A DNA stretch of 64,000 nt, taken from Paguma larvata (Eukaryota > Chordata > Mammalia > Carnivora > Viverridae). The position numbers were made by a program, and so were the translations under genes. Numbering within the stretch: position 1 is the stretch's first letter; every line of letters starts with the position of its first letter. The notes under the pieces were generated by a model. It worked only from the letters and a program-made list of their open reading frames with translations, was not told where the DNA came from and made no database searches. The DNA lies in contig CM057829.1 in NCBI GenBank assembly GCA_030068075.1, forward strand, positions 85,551,132-85,615,131, in the 5' to 3' direction. Positions 1-10,090 of the stretch are shown here, piece by piece.

Positions 1-124
1 TTTGCTGTTGAATTATAGGAGTTCTTTATAAATTCTGGATATTAACTCCTTATCAGATATATGATTTGTAAATATTTTCTTCCGTTCAGTAGGATGCCTT
101 TTTATTTTGTTGATGGACACACTT
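1..124 (-). mobile_element. L1 ORF2/3' region fragment, antisense
   Basis: The sequence resembles the antisense of the 3' part of carnivore L1 ORF2 (GAGTTCTTTATA, TTAACTCCTTATCAGATATATG, AAATATTTTCTTCC). The same segment recurs in the longer antisense L1 at 15.15-15.29 kb. It is cut off by the window start and interrupted on the right by a younger L1 end. No intact frame remains. Confidence 0.65.
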
Positions 125-315
125 CATTTATTTATTATTATTTTTTTAGGAATTTCTTATTTATTTTTATTTGTTTTTTTAATAATTTATTGTCAAATTG
201 GTTTCCATACAACACCCAGTGCTCAACCCAACAAGTGCCCTCCTCTGTGCCCATCACCCACTCTCCCCCCTCCCACACCCCCCTCCCCTCAGTTTGTTCT
301 TAAGGTCTTTGAGAG
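125..315 (-). mobile_element. 5'-truncated L1 3' end nested in older L1
   Basis: Antisense L1 3'-UTR: a T-rich left end, then TTGGTTTCCATACAACACCC and the pyrimidine-rich CTCCCCCCTCCCACACCCCC tract. It is flanked by a 13-bp direct repeat GATGGACACACTT at 112-124 and 316-328, a target-site duplication. This marks a separate insertion of about 190 bp into the surrounding L1 fragment. Confidence 0.8.
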
Positions 316-328
316 GATGGACACACTT

Positions 329-618
329 TATAACATTTGGTTTCCTTGACCATATTGAGGAACAAAAACAAAAAACGGAATGGAGCCAAAGCAGAACCAC
401 AGTTTAGAAGATGCTTTTTAGGTTGTTATATAAACATATAAATAGTCATAATACTTTTTCTGCCACCAAAGCCTCCCATTACTACAAAAACTTCAACTTA
501 ATTTAATTCAATTATTTTTCATCAAATATTTCTTTAACTACCTTGTATGTGCCAGGCACTAGAGAGTGAGCAACTCACAAGTGGTTCCGGGACTTCTGGT
601 TAAAATGTGCAGACTGAT
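329..618. other. Unassigned AT-rich sequence
   Basis: No gene is seen. TATGTGCCAGGCACTAG near 547 resembles a motif of old mammalian interspersed repeats (MIR/L2 age), but the match is too short to assign. Confidence 0.4.
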
Positions 619-839
619 GGGGCACCTGGGTGGCTCAGTTGGTTAAGCGACCGACTTCAGCTCAGGTCATGATCTTTGTTTTGTGATTTCAAGCCCTGCA
701 TCGGGCTCTATGCTCACAGCTCAGAGTCTGGAGCTTTCTTTGGATTCTGGGTTTCCCTCTCTCTCTGCACCTCTCCTACTCATGCTCGCTCGCTCTCTCT
801 CTCTCAAAACATAAATAAACATTAAAAAAAATTTTTTAA
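619..839 (+). mobile_element. SINEC (felid Can-SINE)
   Basis: Full-length copy: head GGGGCACCTGGGTGGCTCAG, CT-rich stretch, tail ATAAATAAACATTAAAA. A perfect 12-bp TSD GTGCAGACTGAT lies at 607-618 and 840-851, which fixes both ends. Confidence 0.95.
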
Positions 840-851
840 GTGCAGACTGAT

Positions 852-1989
852 CATTGACCCTGCATCTCAAAATCATACTGAAATGACAGGATTTTTTTAA
901 ACAAAATGTACATTCCAAAGGACAAAAGGTATGAAGGAAAAATACACTAATAGATAAGGGATTTTTTAAATGTCTTAAGACAAAAAGTAGATGGCAAAGT
1001 GGGAGCTGACTGAACAGAACAGAGAACTCTTTATCCTCAATACTTCCAGGGAAATAAGCTTAGAAGAAGCTGACACACCCTGTAGATACATCCCCAGAGC
1101 AACTCTAGATTGGAAGGTACCAGGTACCACAGAAAGCAGGTGGCACTGAAAACTGTTAAGCTGCCTGAAAACCTATCTCCAGAGCCACTAGAACCCCACT
1201 CCATGCCCAGATGTCCCCTCCTGTGAGCAACCACAGGAAAGCGCACACTCTCATTCCAGCAGCACAAGTCTGTGGCACGACTGCACCTGACAAGCAAAAA
1301 CTTCAGGGTATCAGTGCAGGGCTGACAACAGGGAGACTCCGTGAATAGCTGCACATGCCACATGAGCACCTGGCCTTCTTCTCCACCCCGTTCCCAAAGC
1401 GCCAGCAGCCGGCACGTGCTACCCATGCAGGACTAAAAGATTTGTCTATTCCAATAATTAAAAAGCCCTAGAGGAAACAAACTCTATATTCTAACATTTG
1501 ATGGTACCCTAAGAAAAATGCTACGTTGGTGCCCAATCACCTTGTATACTGAAGTCCACCCACTATCAAGCCAGCCCACGCACATAGAGCTTCTCATTGG
1601 CATTTTGGTGCCTATTAAATATAAATGGTCAATCTCTCTAATACATAAGGAATCCACAAAGGAATTAAAGATAATTTTACAGTTAAATATTAAGGAAAAG
1701 AACCAGAATTTATAATATCAAGGAACATGGCATGCATGGACTTAATAATGTCTTTGCCCTGGTATCTACAGAGTGTTCTTTATTCACTGCACTCCTGGCT
1801 CACCGGAATGTAAATACTCTCTGGCCCTCTTCCTCTTCTTACAGAGAAGCATAATAAGCAAAGCAGCAGCTCTGAATGCTTAGAGTAACTATGTTAAAAG
1901 ATTCTGTCCTCTTGGGACTTTTCATCAAATACTATTGTGACCTGAATTTTCTTTGGAATTTTATATAAAACTAAATAAAGGTTAAAAGT
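852..1989. other. Unassigned sequence with a 129-codon antisense ORF
   Basis: No gene is recognised. An ATG-started minus-strand frame of 129 codons (1426 to 1037) covers a locally GC-richer stretch. It has no recognisable domain, and the surrounding sequence (1.0-1.7 kb) looks like decayed repeat DNA, possibly the 5' part of an old L1. The remainder is AT-rich. The ORF is probably fortuitous. Confidence 0.35.
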
Positions 1990-2198
1990 TTTTTTTAACA
2001 TTTATTCATTTTGAGAGGCAGAGAAAGACAGAGCGTGAGTGGGGGAGGAGCAGAGAGAGGGAGAGACAGAATCTGAAGCAGGCTTCAGGCTCTGAGCTGT
2101 CAGCACAGAGCCTGATGCAGGATTCGAACCTAGGAACCATGAGATCATGACCTGAGCCGAAGTCTGATGCCTCACCAACTGAGCTATCCAGGCGCCCC
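1990..2198 (-). mobile_element. SINEC, antisense
   Basis: Reversed SINE: T-rich start with AACATTTATTCATTTTGAGAG, GA-rich stretch, body TCTGAGCTGTCAGCACAGAG, head ending GAGCTATCCAGGCGCCCC. Imperfect flanking repeats (GTTAAAAGTTTT / AGTAAAAGTTTT) are probably the TSD. Confidence 0.92.
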
Positions 2199-2869
2199 TA
2201 AGTAAAAGTTTTACAGTCAAAATTTGCATTCCCAAAAAATAAAATCGAATTTGCATTTCCAAAGGAAATGGGACAGTAGCAACATGAGAATTAGAAAATT
2301 AGCTTATTTTGATAATATTTGCATAACGGTCCTAATGTTTAATCTATCTTTTTCTGCCATGGGGGGAAACTCTTACTACATTTTCCAAATAAGAAAAACT
2401 TAAAATTCTGTGTGAATGTGTGCATATATGTATATATACACACCCCACATGAACATGCACATGCAAAACTCACATAGGGCAGTTTCTTTCCTTCTTCTTA
2501 AGGGACCTACAGAAACAACACTGGAGTAACTAGGTTAACGACACTAGTAAAGTGTTTTATGTTTTGGACTGTGCCAGAATGTCACAGTTACTTGGGTATC
2601 AGTGCCTAGAATGGGCAGTGGAGGGTGTGGTATTCTCTGGTCTTATCTGCTACTACAGTGAGACTTATTTTATCCTCTGCATAGATTATATTCTCCTAGA
2701 AGGCACAGACTGATTTTACTAACCTCATAGTTCCCTCTGACTACTATGCTTTGTGAACAGCCCACTACATATTTGGAAAATTAAGTTCATTTGCACTATG
2801 TTTTGTGAGATCAGGGAATTTCTTCTTTATTCATTTTAATATTTATTTATGTGACATATGAACATAACT
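2199..2869. other. Unique/AT-rich sequence, possible L2 3' trace
   Basis: No gene is seen. The segment at about 2,680-2,760 (GATTATATTCTCCTAGAAGGCACAG) resembles the 3' end of a sense L2 element. The remainder is unassigned. Confidence 0.3.
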
Positions 2870-3350
2870 TTTAAAATTATCGAATGATTTTTTAAATGAC
2901 AGTTGACTGTACCACCCGTCACCAATCCATTACCATTTTCTGAGGTAACCATTTTTAATTATTTCAAAGATTTTTCAAGCACTTATTCTTTATATATCTA
3001 AATAATATGAAGAAGTTGCTTTTTGATTTATCAATATTATATATTACATCTGGACTTCCTATTAGAATAGATGAGAATTTAGATGTCATAGCACCTCCAA
3101 CTTATTTCCCCTCCATTCATACTACCAAAATCTTATTTGAAAATCTGAATTACAATAGAGAACATTAATGTATTTATATAAATAGTATATCTGTCAGTAA
3201 GCCAATAGAATATTTTCCTTTCATATATAAATTTTGGATTTCCTAGAATAACTGACTTATTTTTTATTTTCAATTTTTAGAAGTAACTATCAATAATTTT
3301 TTCACCTGCTCCACCTGATAAATTTTATACCTACAAGTATTTTATTTTGA
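2870..3350 (-). mobile_element. Possible old L1 3'-UTR remnant, antisense
   Basis: AT-rich sequence with TTTTCTGAGGTAACCATTTTTAA and nearby TTTTTCAAGCACTTATTCTT resembles antisense 3'-UTR of old L1 subfamilies. It is diverged, and the ends are not defined. Confidence 0.3.
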
Positions 3351-3628
3351 AAGGCCAAACTTGTCAACTACATTTTTATATTCGAGTCCTACCTTTTGTT
3401 CTCCTATCCCTCCCTGGAGTGGTTACTTTCCAAATCTGCTACACAGAAGGCAGAGACACCCTTTTACTGCCATCCTGGAAACCCTCATTTCTACTTTTGG
3501 CTCTTGGCTTCCACATTTCCTAGGCCCTTTGTCTTCCACATCACTGCTTCCTTTATTTTTTTTCCTTCTCTCCCAGGAACTGTTTGTCCAATTGCTTTTG
3601 AAGGAAGACCACAAGGAAGGCAAATTTT
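3351..3628. other. Unassigned sequence
   Basis: CT-rich low-complexity sequence with short overlapping frames on both strands. No recognisable gene or repeat is seen. Confidence 0.4.
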
Positions 3629-3840
3629 GGTGCTCCTAAGTGGCTCAGTTGGTTAGGTGTCTGACTCTTGATTTCGGCTCAGGTTGTGATCCCAGAGTCG
3701 TGGGATCGAGCCCTGTATCAGGCTCCATGCTGGGCATGAAGCCTGCTTAAGTTTCTCTCCCTCTCTCCCTCTGACACTCTTCACCTCTTCACCTCTCTCC
3801 CTCTCTTTCTCAAATTCAAATAAATAAAATTTAAAAAACA
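3629..3840 (+). mobile_element. Older Can-SINE, pan-carnivore-like form
   Basis: The body differs from the felid form: GTGGGATCGAGCCC, CTGGGCATGAAGCCTGCTTAAG and a CAAATTCAAATAAATAAAAT tail, as in Can-SINEs shared with dog-like carnivores. Imperfect flanking repeats AGGCAAATTTTG / AGGTAAATTTTG are probably the TSD. Confidence 0.9.
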
Positions 3841-3944
3841 AGAGAGGTAAATTTTGAGTCCCTCTATGTTTGAATAAGTCATTATTCTGTCCCTTAATTG
3901 TCTCAGCTTAGAAGTCTCCATTGCAAATTATTTTCTCTGAGAAT

Positions 3945-4095
3945 TCCGAAGGTGTCCAGGTGGTTCTCAAAGGTAAATGTTCATAAGAATCACCTGGAGC
4001 ACCTGTTAAAATACAGACTGCTGAATCCCACCCAAGTCACTAATTCTGTAGTCTGCGGTGAGTCCCAGAATTTGCATTTCTGGAAGATGGGGGAA
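3945..4095 (+). mobile_element. MER5-like hAT DNA transposon remnant
   Basis: It resembles MER5A-type non-autonomous elements: GGTGGTTCTCAAAGG, then AAGAATCACCTGGAGCACCTG, AATCCCACCC and CCCAGAATTTGCATTTC. No transposase is encoded. Confidence 0.6.
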
Positions 4096-4644
4096 AAAGT
4101 AAATCGAAAACTTTCAATTTCAGACATAAGGATTAGATGAAGAACCAAAAAGCTTCATTAACCACTATGAAAGTAACTTCTATCTGCTACAGCCCCAGAG
4201 ATGAGATTTCTGAAAACTAAACCAAAGTCCAATTCTGTGGATGGCTCTATCACAATACAAATTGTATTCTCAGTCTTACAGAATATCTTCTGTTAAAAAT
4301 AGAGCACTGACTAGGAGGGAATTAAGCCTGAATACTGAGATGGGGATACATAAGGATTTTCATGAAGCCGAGGACCCTGTGCTGCAGAGTCTTCCTGGCC
4401 AACAGAAATGGGTTTTCCTTCCCTTAAATAATGAGGTTAGTCTCTCATTGCCTGAAGAGTCACTGAGGAAGGGCCTCACCTTACCCAGTTCTTTGCAAGG
4501 GACTTTTGTACTTCCTACGGCCCTTGCTTCACCACCTCTATTGCTTCTGTACCTAAAACCAGACTAAAATCCAAGCAGAATCCAGAGGGTGAAGCACAAA
4601 GTGTGACCTAGGAAGAAGTACCACTTACATAAAAAGAAATGCAA
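4096..4644. other. Unassigned sequence
   Basis: No recognisable gene or repeat. A 108-codon plus frame at 4,241-4,567 has no recognisable domain and no splice-site or promoter context. Confidence 0.4.
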
Positions 4645-4850
4645 GGGGTGCCTGGGTGGCTCAGTCGGTTAAGCATCTGACTCTTGAACTTTCAGCTTAT
4701 GATCTCACAGTTGGTGAGAATGAGCGTACATTGGGCTCTCCACTGACAGCACAGAGCATGCTTGGGATTTTCTCTCTCTCCCCCTCTCTCTGCCCCTCTC
4801 CTGCTCGCACATGCACTCACTTTCTCAAAATAAACATAAAGAAAGAAGAA

Positions 4851-4913
<63 letters not shown>

Positions 4914-4916
4914 GAG
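4645..4916 (+). mobile_element. SINEC with (GAAA)n-expanded tail
   Basis: Head GGGGTGCCTGGGTGGCTCAG, body and CT-rich stretch are present. The A-rich tail has become a (GAAA)n microsatellite. The 12-bp TSD AAAGAAATGCAA lies at 4,633-4,644 and 4,917-4,928, so the microsatellite lies inside the insertion. Confidence 0.93.
4848..4912. repeat. (GAAA)n microsatellite
   Basis: About 15 tandem GAAA units grown from the SINE tail. It also generates long Lys/Glu-Arg or Phe-Leu-Ser frames on the two strands, which are not genes. Confidence 0.97.
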
Positions 4917-5659
4917 AAAGAAATGCAAAACTTTTCAGTTAAACAGAAACCAGGGAATATGTATGGAAAAGGATTCTGAAGGTAATGAGTCAGGCCCAGA
5001 AGGGGTATATTAGATAAGATCAAATTTATTGATATGGTCACAATAAATAAAGATTCTAAGATTCTTTGTGTTAGCTCAGCTGACTAATAATGGCTCTAAT
5101 AGTTTGCTCAATTGATTAACTGAAGGCCGGTCCTAAAAGTCACTTAAAATAAATGAAACTGAGATCTCTTAACATCTTTGGTATAGAGGAAACTATCCAA
5201 AGACTTGGGTAGATAGGAATGCTGAACTGGATTTATCATATAATACCTGTTCACCCACCTCTAACTGTGTCACCTAGCAGGATCTAGAGGGCACTGCCTC
5301 CACCAAGGCTTTAAGAGATACACTGATTGAGAGAACCATTAGCAGTCTTGAATCTCTAGAGAAGCCATTCTCTGCAGACCAAGAGTGACAATGGGCAATC
5401 GTGCCATCCAAGAAATGGGGTTCCTGAATTGAATGGGAATGGCAGTATCCTAGAGTGGCAGGAGCTAGGTGAGAGCACTTAATCAGAGATGAGGTGAGCA
5501 TGGTTACCATAATGACAGCAGACCAAAAGCTAACAGTCTGACCTGCAGGATTATTGGTATCTAATTATGGTATCTCTAAGAGAGAACTCATTAGAAGCTT
5601 ATCAAGTCCTACTTGATATGTACAAGCATCAAGGCTATAAAATAGAAAGCAGCAGCCCC

Positions 5660-5858
5660 CCAGGGTGCCTGGATGGCTCAGGCAGTTAAGTGTTGGACTC
5701 TTGATTTAAGCTCGGATCATGATCTCACAGTTTGTGAGTTTGAGGCTGAGGCTCTGACAGCACAGAGCCTGCTTGGATTCTGTTTTCCTCTCCCTCTCTC
5801 CCTGTTTCTCCCCTCCCCATCCCCACTGTCATAAATAAATAAATATTTTTTAAAAAAA
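5660..5858 (+). mobile_element. SINEC inserted in ERV remnant
   Basis: Head CAGGGTGCCTGGATGGCTCAG and tail ATAAATAAATAAATATTTTT. The TSD core AGCAGCCCC brackets the element, showing that it landed in the older ERV sequence. Confidence 0.92.
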
Positions 5859-6879
5859 GAAAGAAATTAGCAGCCCCTCAATCAATTCCCACACTTGAGC
5901 CAGTATACAGACCTAGAGTCTCTAGAGTAAAAACAAGCCAGGTCCCCCTGAGGAAGGACCTTGCTACACAGCCAAATCTGTACTATAAATTTTCCTCCCA
6001 GTCTTCCTCAAAAAACCTGCAGCCAATTACCAGAGTAACTATACGCTTAGGAAGGAGAAATAATCAGAATGTTGTAGGATTGCTGAATATGGCTCTGAAC
6101 TGGCATTCATTTCTGGAGACCCAAACTGGTGCTGTGTTGCACCATTCAGAGTAGAGGCTCTGGAAATCATGTGATTAATGGAATCTGAGCTCAATTCCAA
6201 CCCCCACTCATCCCAGAACTTGTGCCTATATTATTTTCTGAAATACGGAGTTGGAACAGACATACTCAGTAGTGGGAAGATTCCCTCACTAATTCCTTGA
6301 CATGTAAGGGCTATGATGGTTTGAAAAAAAAAAAGGCCAAGTGCAAACTCCTGGAACTGCCTCTACCTATGAAAATAGTCAAACAGAAACAACACTTCAT
6401 TCCTGTAGAGAATGCGATAATTAGGATCACCATCAAGGACCTGAAGGATGAAGGTGATCATTCCTATCACATCCGCATTCAACTTGCCTATTTGGCCTAT
6501 AGAAAACAGATGGATCTTGTAGATGGCAGATGCTGTACCAGATGTGACTTCATTGCTGGAATAAATCAATACATTCCCTGGCATCTGGCACACAGCTATT
6601 GATCTGGCAACTTGTTATTTTTTTTTCTTTATCTGTGTTAGCAAAGTTTTTTGAGCAGTTTACCTCCAGCTGGCAGCCTACTGTCCTAACCCAGGGATCT
6701 ATCCACTCTCCAGCACATTGTCAAAATTAGCCCACAGAGACCTCAAGTGCCTTTGCATTCCACAGAACGTCATCCTTTCCACTACATCCTGAGTGAACGA
6801 TAAATAGTACCTCCTCTGTACACCTTGCTAAGATACATACGTCCTAGAGGGTGTGGAATTCTAGGGGAGGGTCCTAGAT

Positions 6880-6988
6880 TCCTGCAAAACTTCAAAGGCC
6901 TGCAGACTCAATCTCACGAACTGTAAATTCATGACCTGAGCCAAAATCAAAGTCAGATGCTTAACCAACTGAGCCACCCCGGTGCCCC
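6880..6988 (-). mobile_element. Truncated SINEC fragment, antisense
   Basis: Only the tRNA-like head half remains (CATGACCTGAGCC, CTTAACCAACTGAGCCACC, GGTGCCCC). The tail half is missing. AGATTC occurs on both sides and may be the TSD core. Confidence 0.8.
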
Positions 6989-7307
6989 AGATTCACTGAC
7001 GTTTTAAGTCTCTGTTCCAGATAGGGATTCTATATGGCATCTGACAGGCCTGTTACAGGTGAATCACAACACAGGCCTTCAGGATTTTGGCAACAAGAGC
7101 TCTCCACATGGACTTGGTGTTGTCTGACCTTCTGAAGCCATAAAGTTAAGTGTACAAAGAACACTTCAACCTTAAGCAGAAGTAGTATATATGAAATCAG
7201 CATGGTTGGTCCCAAGGGCACAGCTAGGTAACAGGAGCAAGTGGCTCAGATTCCCATGGGTCCTATTCTTGCCACATCGATCCTCTCTTCAAACTTCATC
7301 TGTGTTC

Positions 7308-7506
7308 TTTTTTTTTAAGTAAGTTTATTTATTTATTTGAGAGAGAGAGAAAGCACGAGTTGGGAAGGGGCTGAAAGAGAGGGAGAGGGAGAGAATCCCA
7401 AGCAGTACAGAGCCTGACAAGCGGCTCGAACTCACAAACCATGAGATCATGTCTGAGCCAAAATAAAGAGTCAAACACTTAACCAACTGAGCTATCCAGG
7501 CACCCC
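7308..7506 (-). mobile_element. SINEC, antisense
   Basis: T-rich start, AGTTTATTTATTTATTTGAGAG, GA-rich stretch, head end AACTGAGCTATCCAGGCACCC. Flanking CATCTGTGTTC / CATCTATGGTGTTC is a probable imperfect TSD. Confidence 0.92.
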
Positions 7507-7609
7507 CACATCTATGGTGTTCCTGAAGGGAATGAATTCTTTTCTCCTGAGTTTTGTTAGGAAGTATAATGTCAAAAAATGTCTTAAGCTTTCTGAATAT
7601 AAAGTAACT

Positions 7610-7682
7610 TTTTAAAATTTCACAGCAACTCTATGAGATGACTCTTAAAATTCCCATTTTAAGGATGAGTAAACCAAACAAT
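7610..7682 (-). mobile_element. MIR fragment, antisense
   Basis: CACAGCAACTCTATGAGATGA followed by ATTCCCATTTTAAGGATGAG matches the central MIR core in reverse orientation. Confidence 0.55.
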
Positions 7683-7689
7683 TACATGC

Positions 7690-7992
7690 CAATAAATTAG
7701 ATAACCTAGAAGAAAAGGGTAAATTCTTTAGAAACATACAACTTGTAAAGACTGAATCATATATTAACAGAAAATCTGAACAGACCAATAATGAGCAATG
7801 AAATTGAAGCAGTAATCAAAAAATCTCCCAACAAATAAAAGCCCAGGACTTTTTGCCCGAGACTGTGACTTCACTGGTAAATTCTACCAAACATTTAAAA
7901 AATTAATACCAATCCTTCTCAAACTCTTCCCAAAAACTGCCAAACTCATTTTATGATGCTAACATTAACCCTGATACCAAAGTGAGTCAAGG
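7690..7992 (+). mobile_element. L1 ORF2 fragment, sense
   Basis: Clear resemblance to L1 ORF2 reverse-transcriptase-region DNA (CCTAGAAGAAAAGGGTAAATTC, GAAAATCTGAACAGACCAAT, AAATTCTACCAAACATTT). Stops and small deletions break the frame. A young SINE lies directly to its right. Confidence 0.8.
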
Positions 7993-8007
7993 CTGTACTT
8001 TTCTTTT

Positions 8008-8217
8008 TTTTTTTTTTAACGTTTATTTATTTTTGAGAGACATAGAGACAGAGTATGAGCAGAGGAAGGGCAGAAAGAGAGGGAGACACAGAATGTGAAG
8101 CAGGCTCCAGGCTCCGAGCCATCAGCACAGAGCCCAATGCGGGGCTCGAACCCACAGACCGTGAGATCATGACCTGAGCCGAAGTCGGCCGCAACCGACT
8201 GAGCCACCCAGGCACCC
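8008..8217 (-). mobile_element. Young SINEC, antisense
   Basis: Well-preserved copy with A-box and B-box equivalents and the subfamily marks GAGAGACATAGAGACAGAG and GAAGTCGGCCGC. A perfect 15-bp TSD CTGTACTTTTCTTTT lies at 7,993-8,007 and 8,218-8,232. An exact long TSD points to a recent insertion. Confidence 0.97.
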
Positions 8218-8289
8218 CTGTACTTTTCTTTTCTTATGGTGTCCACACCAGAGGGTGGTTTTGAGAATTAAATAAGATAGGTGGAAGTG

Positions 8290-8570
8290 GATTATGAAAC
8301 GATAATCACAAACATTAAGTTAATCTCTAATAGTGACACCAGAGATTATTCATCACATACTGAGTGAAAAAAAAATCAACCTGCAGGACGACATACAACG
8401 TAGTCCCACTGTTGTGGATGTGTGTATATGTACACATAGTACATGTATCTGTACATGTGTGTACACATATAGACACATAAACAGAAGAATATATACCAAA
8501 CTGACAAAAAGGATTTCCTCTCTGGTGTTAAAATAAGAATGCAAAATATATTTTCCTTATTTACTTCTGG
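8290..8570 (+). mobile_element. Possible old L1 3'-UTR remnant
   Basis: The arrangement (tACTGAGTGAAAAAAAAATCA, a TG/CA-rich stretch, then ATTTCCTCTCTGGTG and TTTCCTTATTTACTTCTGG) resembles sense L1M-type 3'-UTR sequence. It is strongly diverged and the boundaries are uncertain. Confidence 0.35.
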
Positions 8571-9884
8571 ATTTGTAGTGTTTTTTCTCCCACGCTAAAC
8601 CAACACTGATCTTTATTAGCGTATCACACTTTTCTTTACCCGTTTCCTGTGTCAGAGTCCTTGAGGATTCAGGCTACTGCCTATCTTCTCTATAACCTAC
8701 CAGGCCCAACATAAAGCTGTGTACTCATGATGCCTAAACTGTAATACTCACTTATTGAGCACTTTACTCATTGAGAAGGTGAGCAGCCAACCATCCAGAT
8801 CATGGATCCTTTCAACAGGTGGGCCCACCTGAAGGACCAGACTCAAGCTTCTCAGGGCTCCCATCGGAGACCTCTGACCACTCCCGGTCCCAGCTCACTC
8901 TATCCACCCTCAAGGCTGGCCCAGAGTCCACTGAGCCTAGGCTACTGGGAAGAGTTGAGGAGCACCAATTTGAAACAACTACTCCTCTAGAACTCTCCTG
9001 TCCCTTAATGAGCAAAGTCAACACCTAACTGGCTACTGGGAAAGACCAGGAGAGGATGAAGAGACTAATCCAAGTGGTCTAGCAAATTCATAACTGACAG
9101 AGCAGAATAAAAACAGGTGAGAATTTGAAATACTGGCCTTACTCAGACTGTCTGCTTCTGTCTTGAACAAAGAGTAAGTCTAAAAGAAAGGAGAAAGGAG
9201 AGCTCTTGTCTTGACTAACTGAGCATCTCTTTCCTATTCTGGGCCAGAGGCTGTGCTAGAAGAAAAAAAAGGTCTCACACCACTGTACTTTTATGAAACT
9301 TGCCACACTCTTCGCCAAAAAAAGAATTTCACTTGGCCCCAAAGCCTCCCTCCTTTCACCCCTACCTTTCCTCTCATTCAGGAAAGAAATTAAATGTAAA
9401 ACTAAGAGAGGAAAGAAATAATGTATCACACATAAATCCATATTCTTTGCCTAGATTAGACTCTGACTACACATCTAGAGATTCTAATTACAAAAGAATG
9501 GTAAACAAAGAACACACCAGGATGGAAGCAAATATTCTCTGAGTATACTCCCGAGTTCTGTTACGCAGTAGGTAGAACCAGAACCAGGCAGTTTACCTCA
9601 AAGACAGCCCAAATTTCAACTTTATTTCATTAAAAACAAAAAGAGCAGTCACCTTCATTAGGCAATCTGCTTTACGACTAAAAAGAATAGTCTAGAGATA
9701 AATTTGTTTTACTATAAAAATGTCTTTTTTTTTTTTTTTTTTTGCTGAATTGGTATTTTTCTGATTTATCTGTAGGTAGAGTAAAAGGAAGCTCTGCACA
9801 AACTAACCAAAAGAAAATATGTAACAATCAAATAGAGACATGGATGGGGTAAGGGAGGGCTTATTTAAAGGTTTTTGGTTTTTG
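8571..9884. other. Unassigned mostly unique sequence
   Basis: No gene is recognised. Short frames of 61-80 codons occur on both strands around 8.8-9.0 and 9.3-9.5 kb without domain or splice context. A T-run lies at about 9,724-9,743. Confidence 0.4.
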
Positions 9885-10090
9885 TTTTTCAATGTTTGTT
9901 TATTTTTGAGAGAGAGAGGTGGGGGAGGGGCAAAGAGAGAGGGAGACAGAGAATCTAAAGTGGGCTTCGCACTGTGAGCGCAAAGCCCGATGTGGGGCTC
10001 AAACCCACAAACCATGAGATCATACAAACCATGAGATTATGACCTGAGTTGAAGTCGGACGCTCAACCGACTAAGTCATCCAGATGCCCC
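9885..10090 (-). mobile_element. SINEC, antisense, with internal duplication
   Basis: T-rich start, AATGTTTGTTTATTTTTGAGAG, GA-rich stretch, head end CGACTAAGTCATCCAGATGCCCC. A 16-bp segment of the head, ACAAACCATGAGATCAT-like, is tandemly repeated at about 10,006-10,038. Confidence 0.92.

Larger units (their letters stand above)
5045..7300 (+). pseudogene. ERV-L-class endogenous retrovirus internal region, decayed pol
   Basis: The sequence resembles mammalian ERV-L internal DNA in sense orientation, with the best similarity in the protease-to-reverse-transcriptase part of pol (about 6,050-6,650) and further pol-like segments up to about 7,250. The coding potential is destroyed: the longest remaining frame is 101 codons (6,297-6,602), and there are multiple stops, internal deletions and SINE insertions at 5,660-5,858, 6,880-6,988 and near 7,308. 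The 5' part (5,045-5,640) is probably gag-side sequence but is less certain. No adjacent LTR is recognised. Old ERV-L elements of this kind are fixed and inactive in mammals. The assignment rests on remembered family resemblance only. Confidence 0.6.

Noticed and set aside
619..680. tRNA-like heads of the SINEs as functional tRNA genes
   Set aside because: They keep A- and B-box-like motifs but continue into the SINE body and A-tail and cannot fold as complete tRNAs. They are SINE promoters.
4656..5041. Lys/Glu-rich and Phe/Leu/Ser-rich frames of 74-107 codons
   Set aside because: They are products of the (GAAA)n SINE tail read on each strand.
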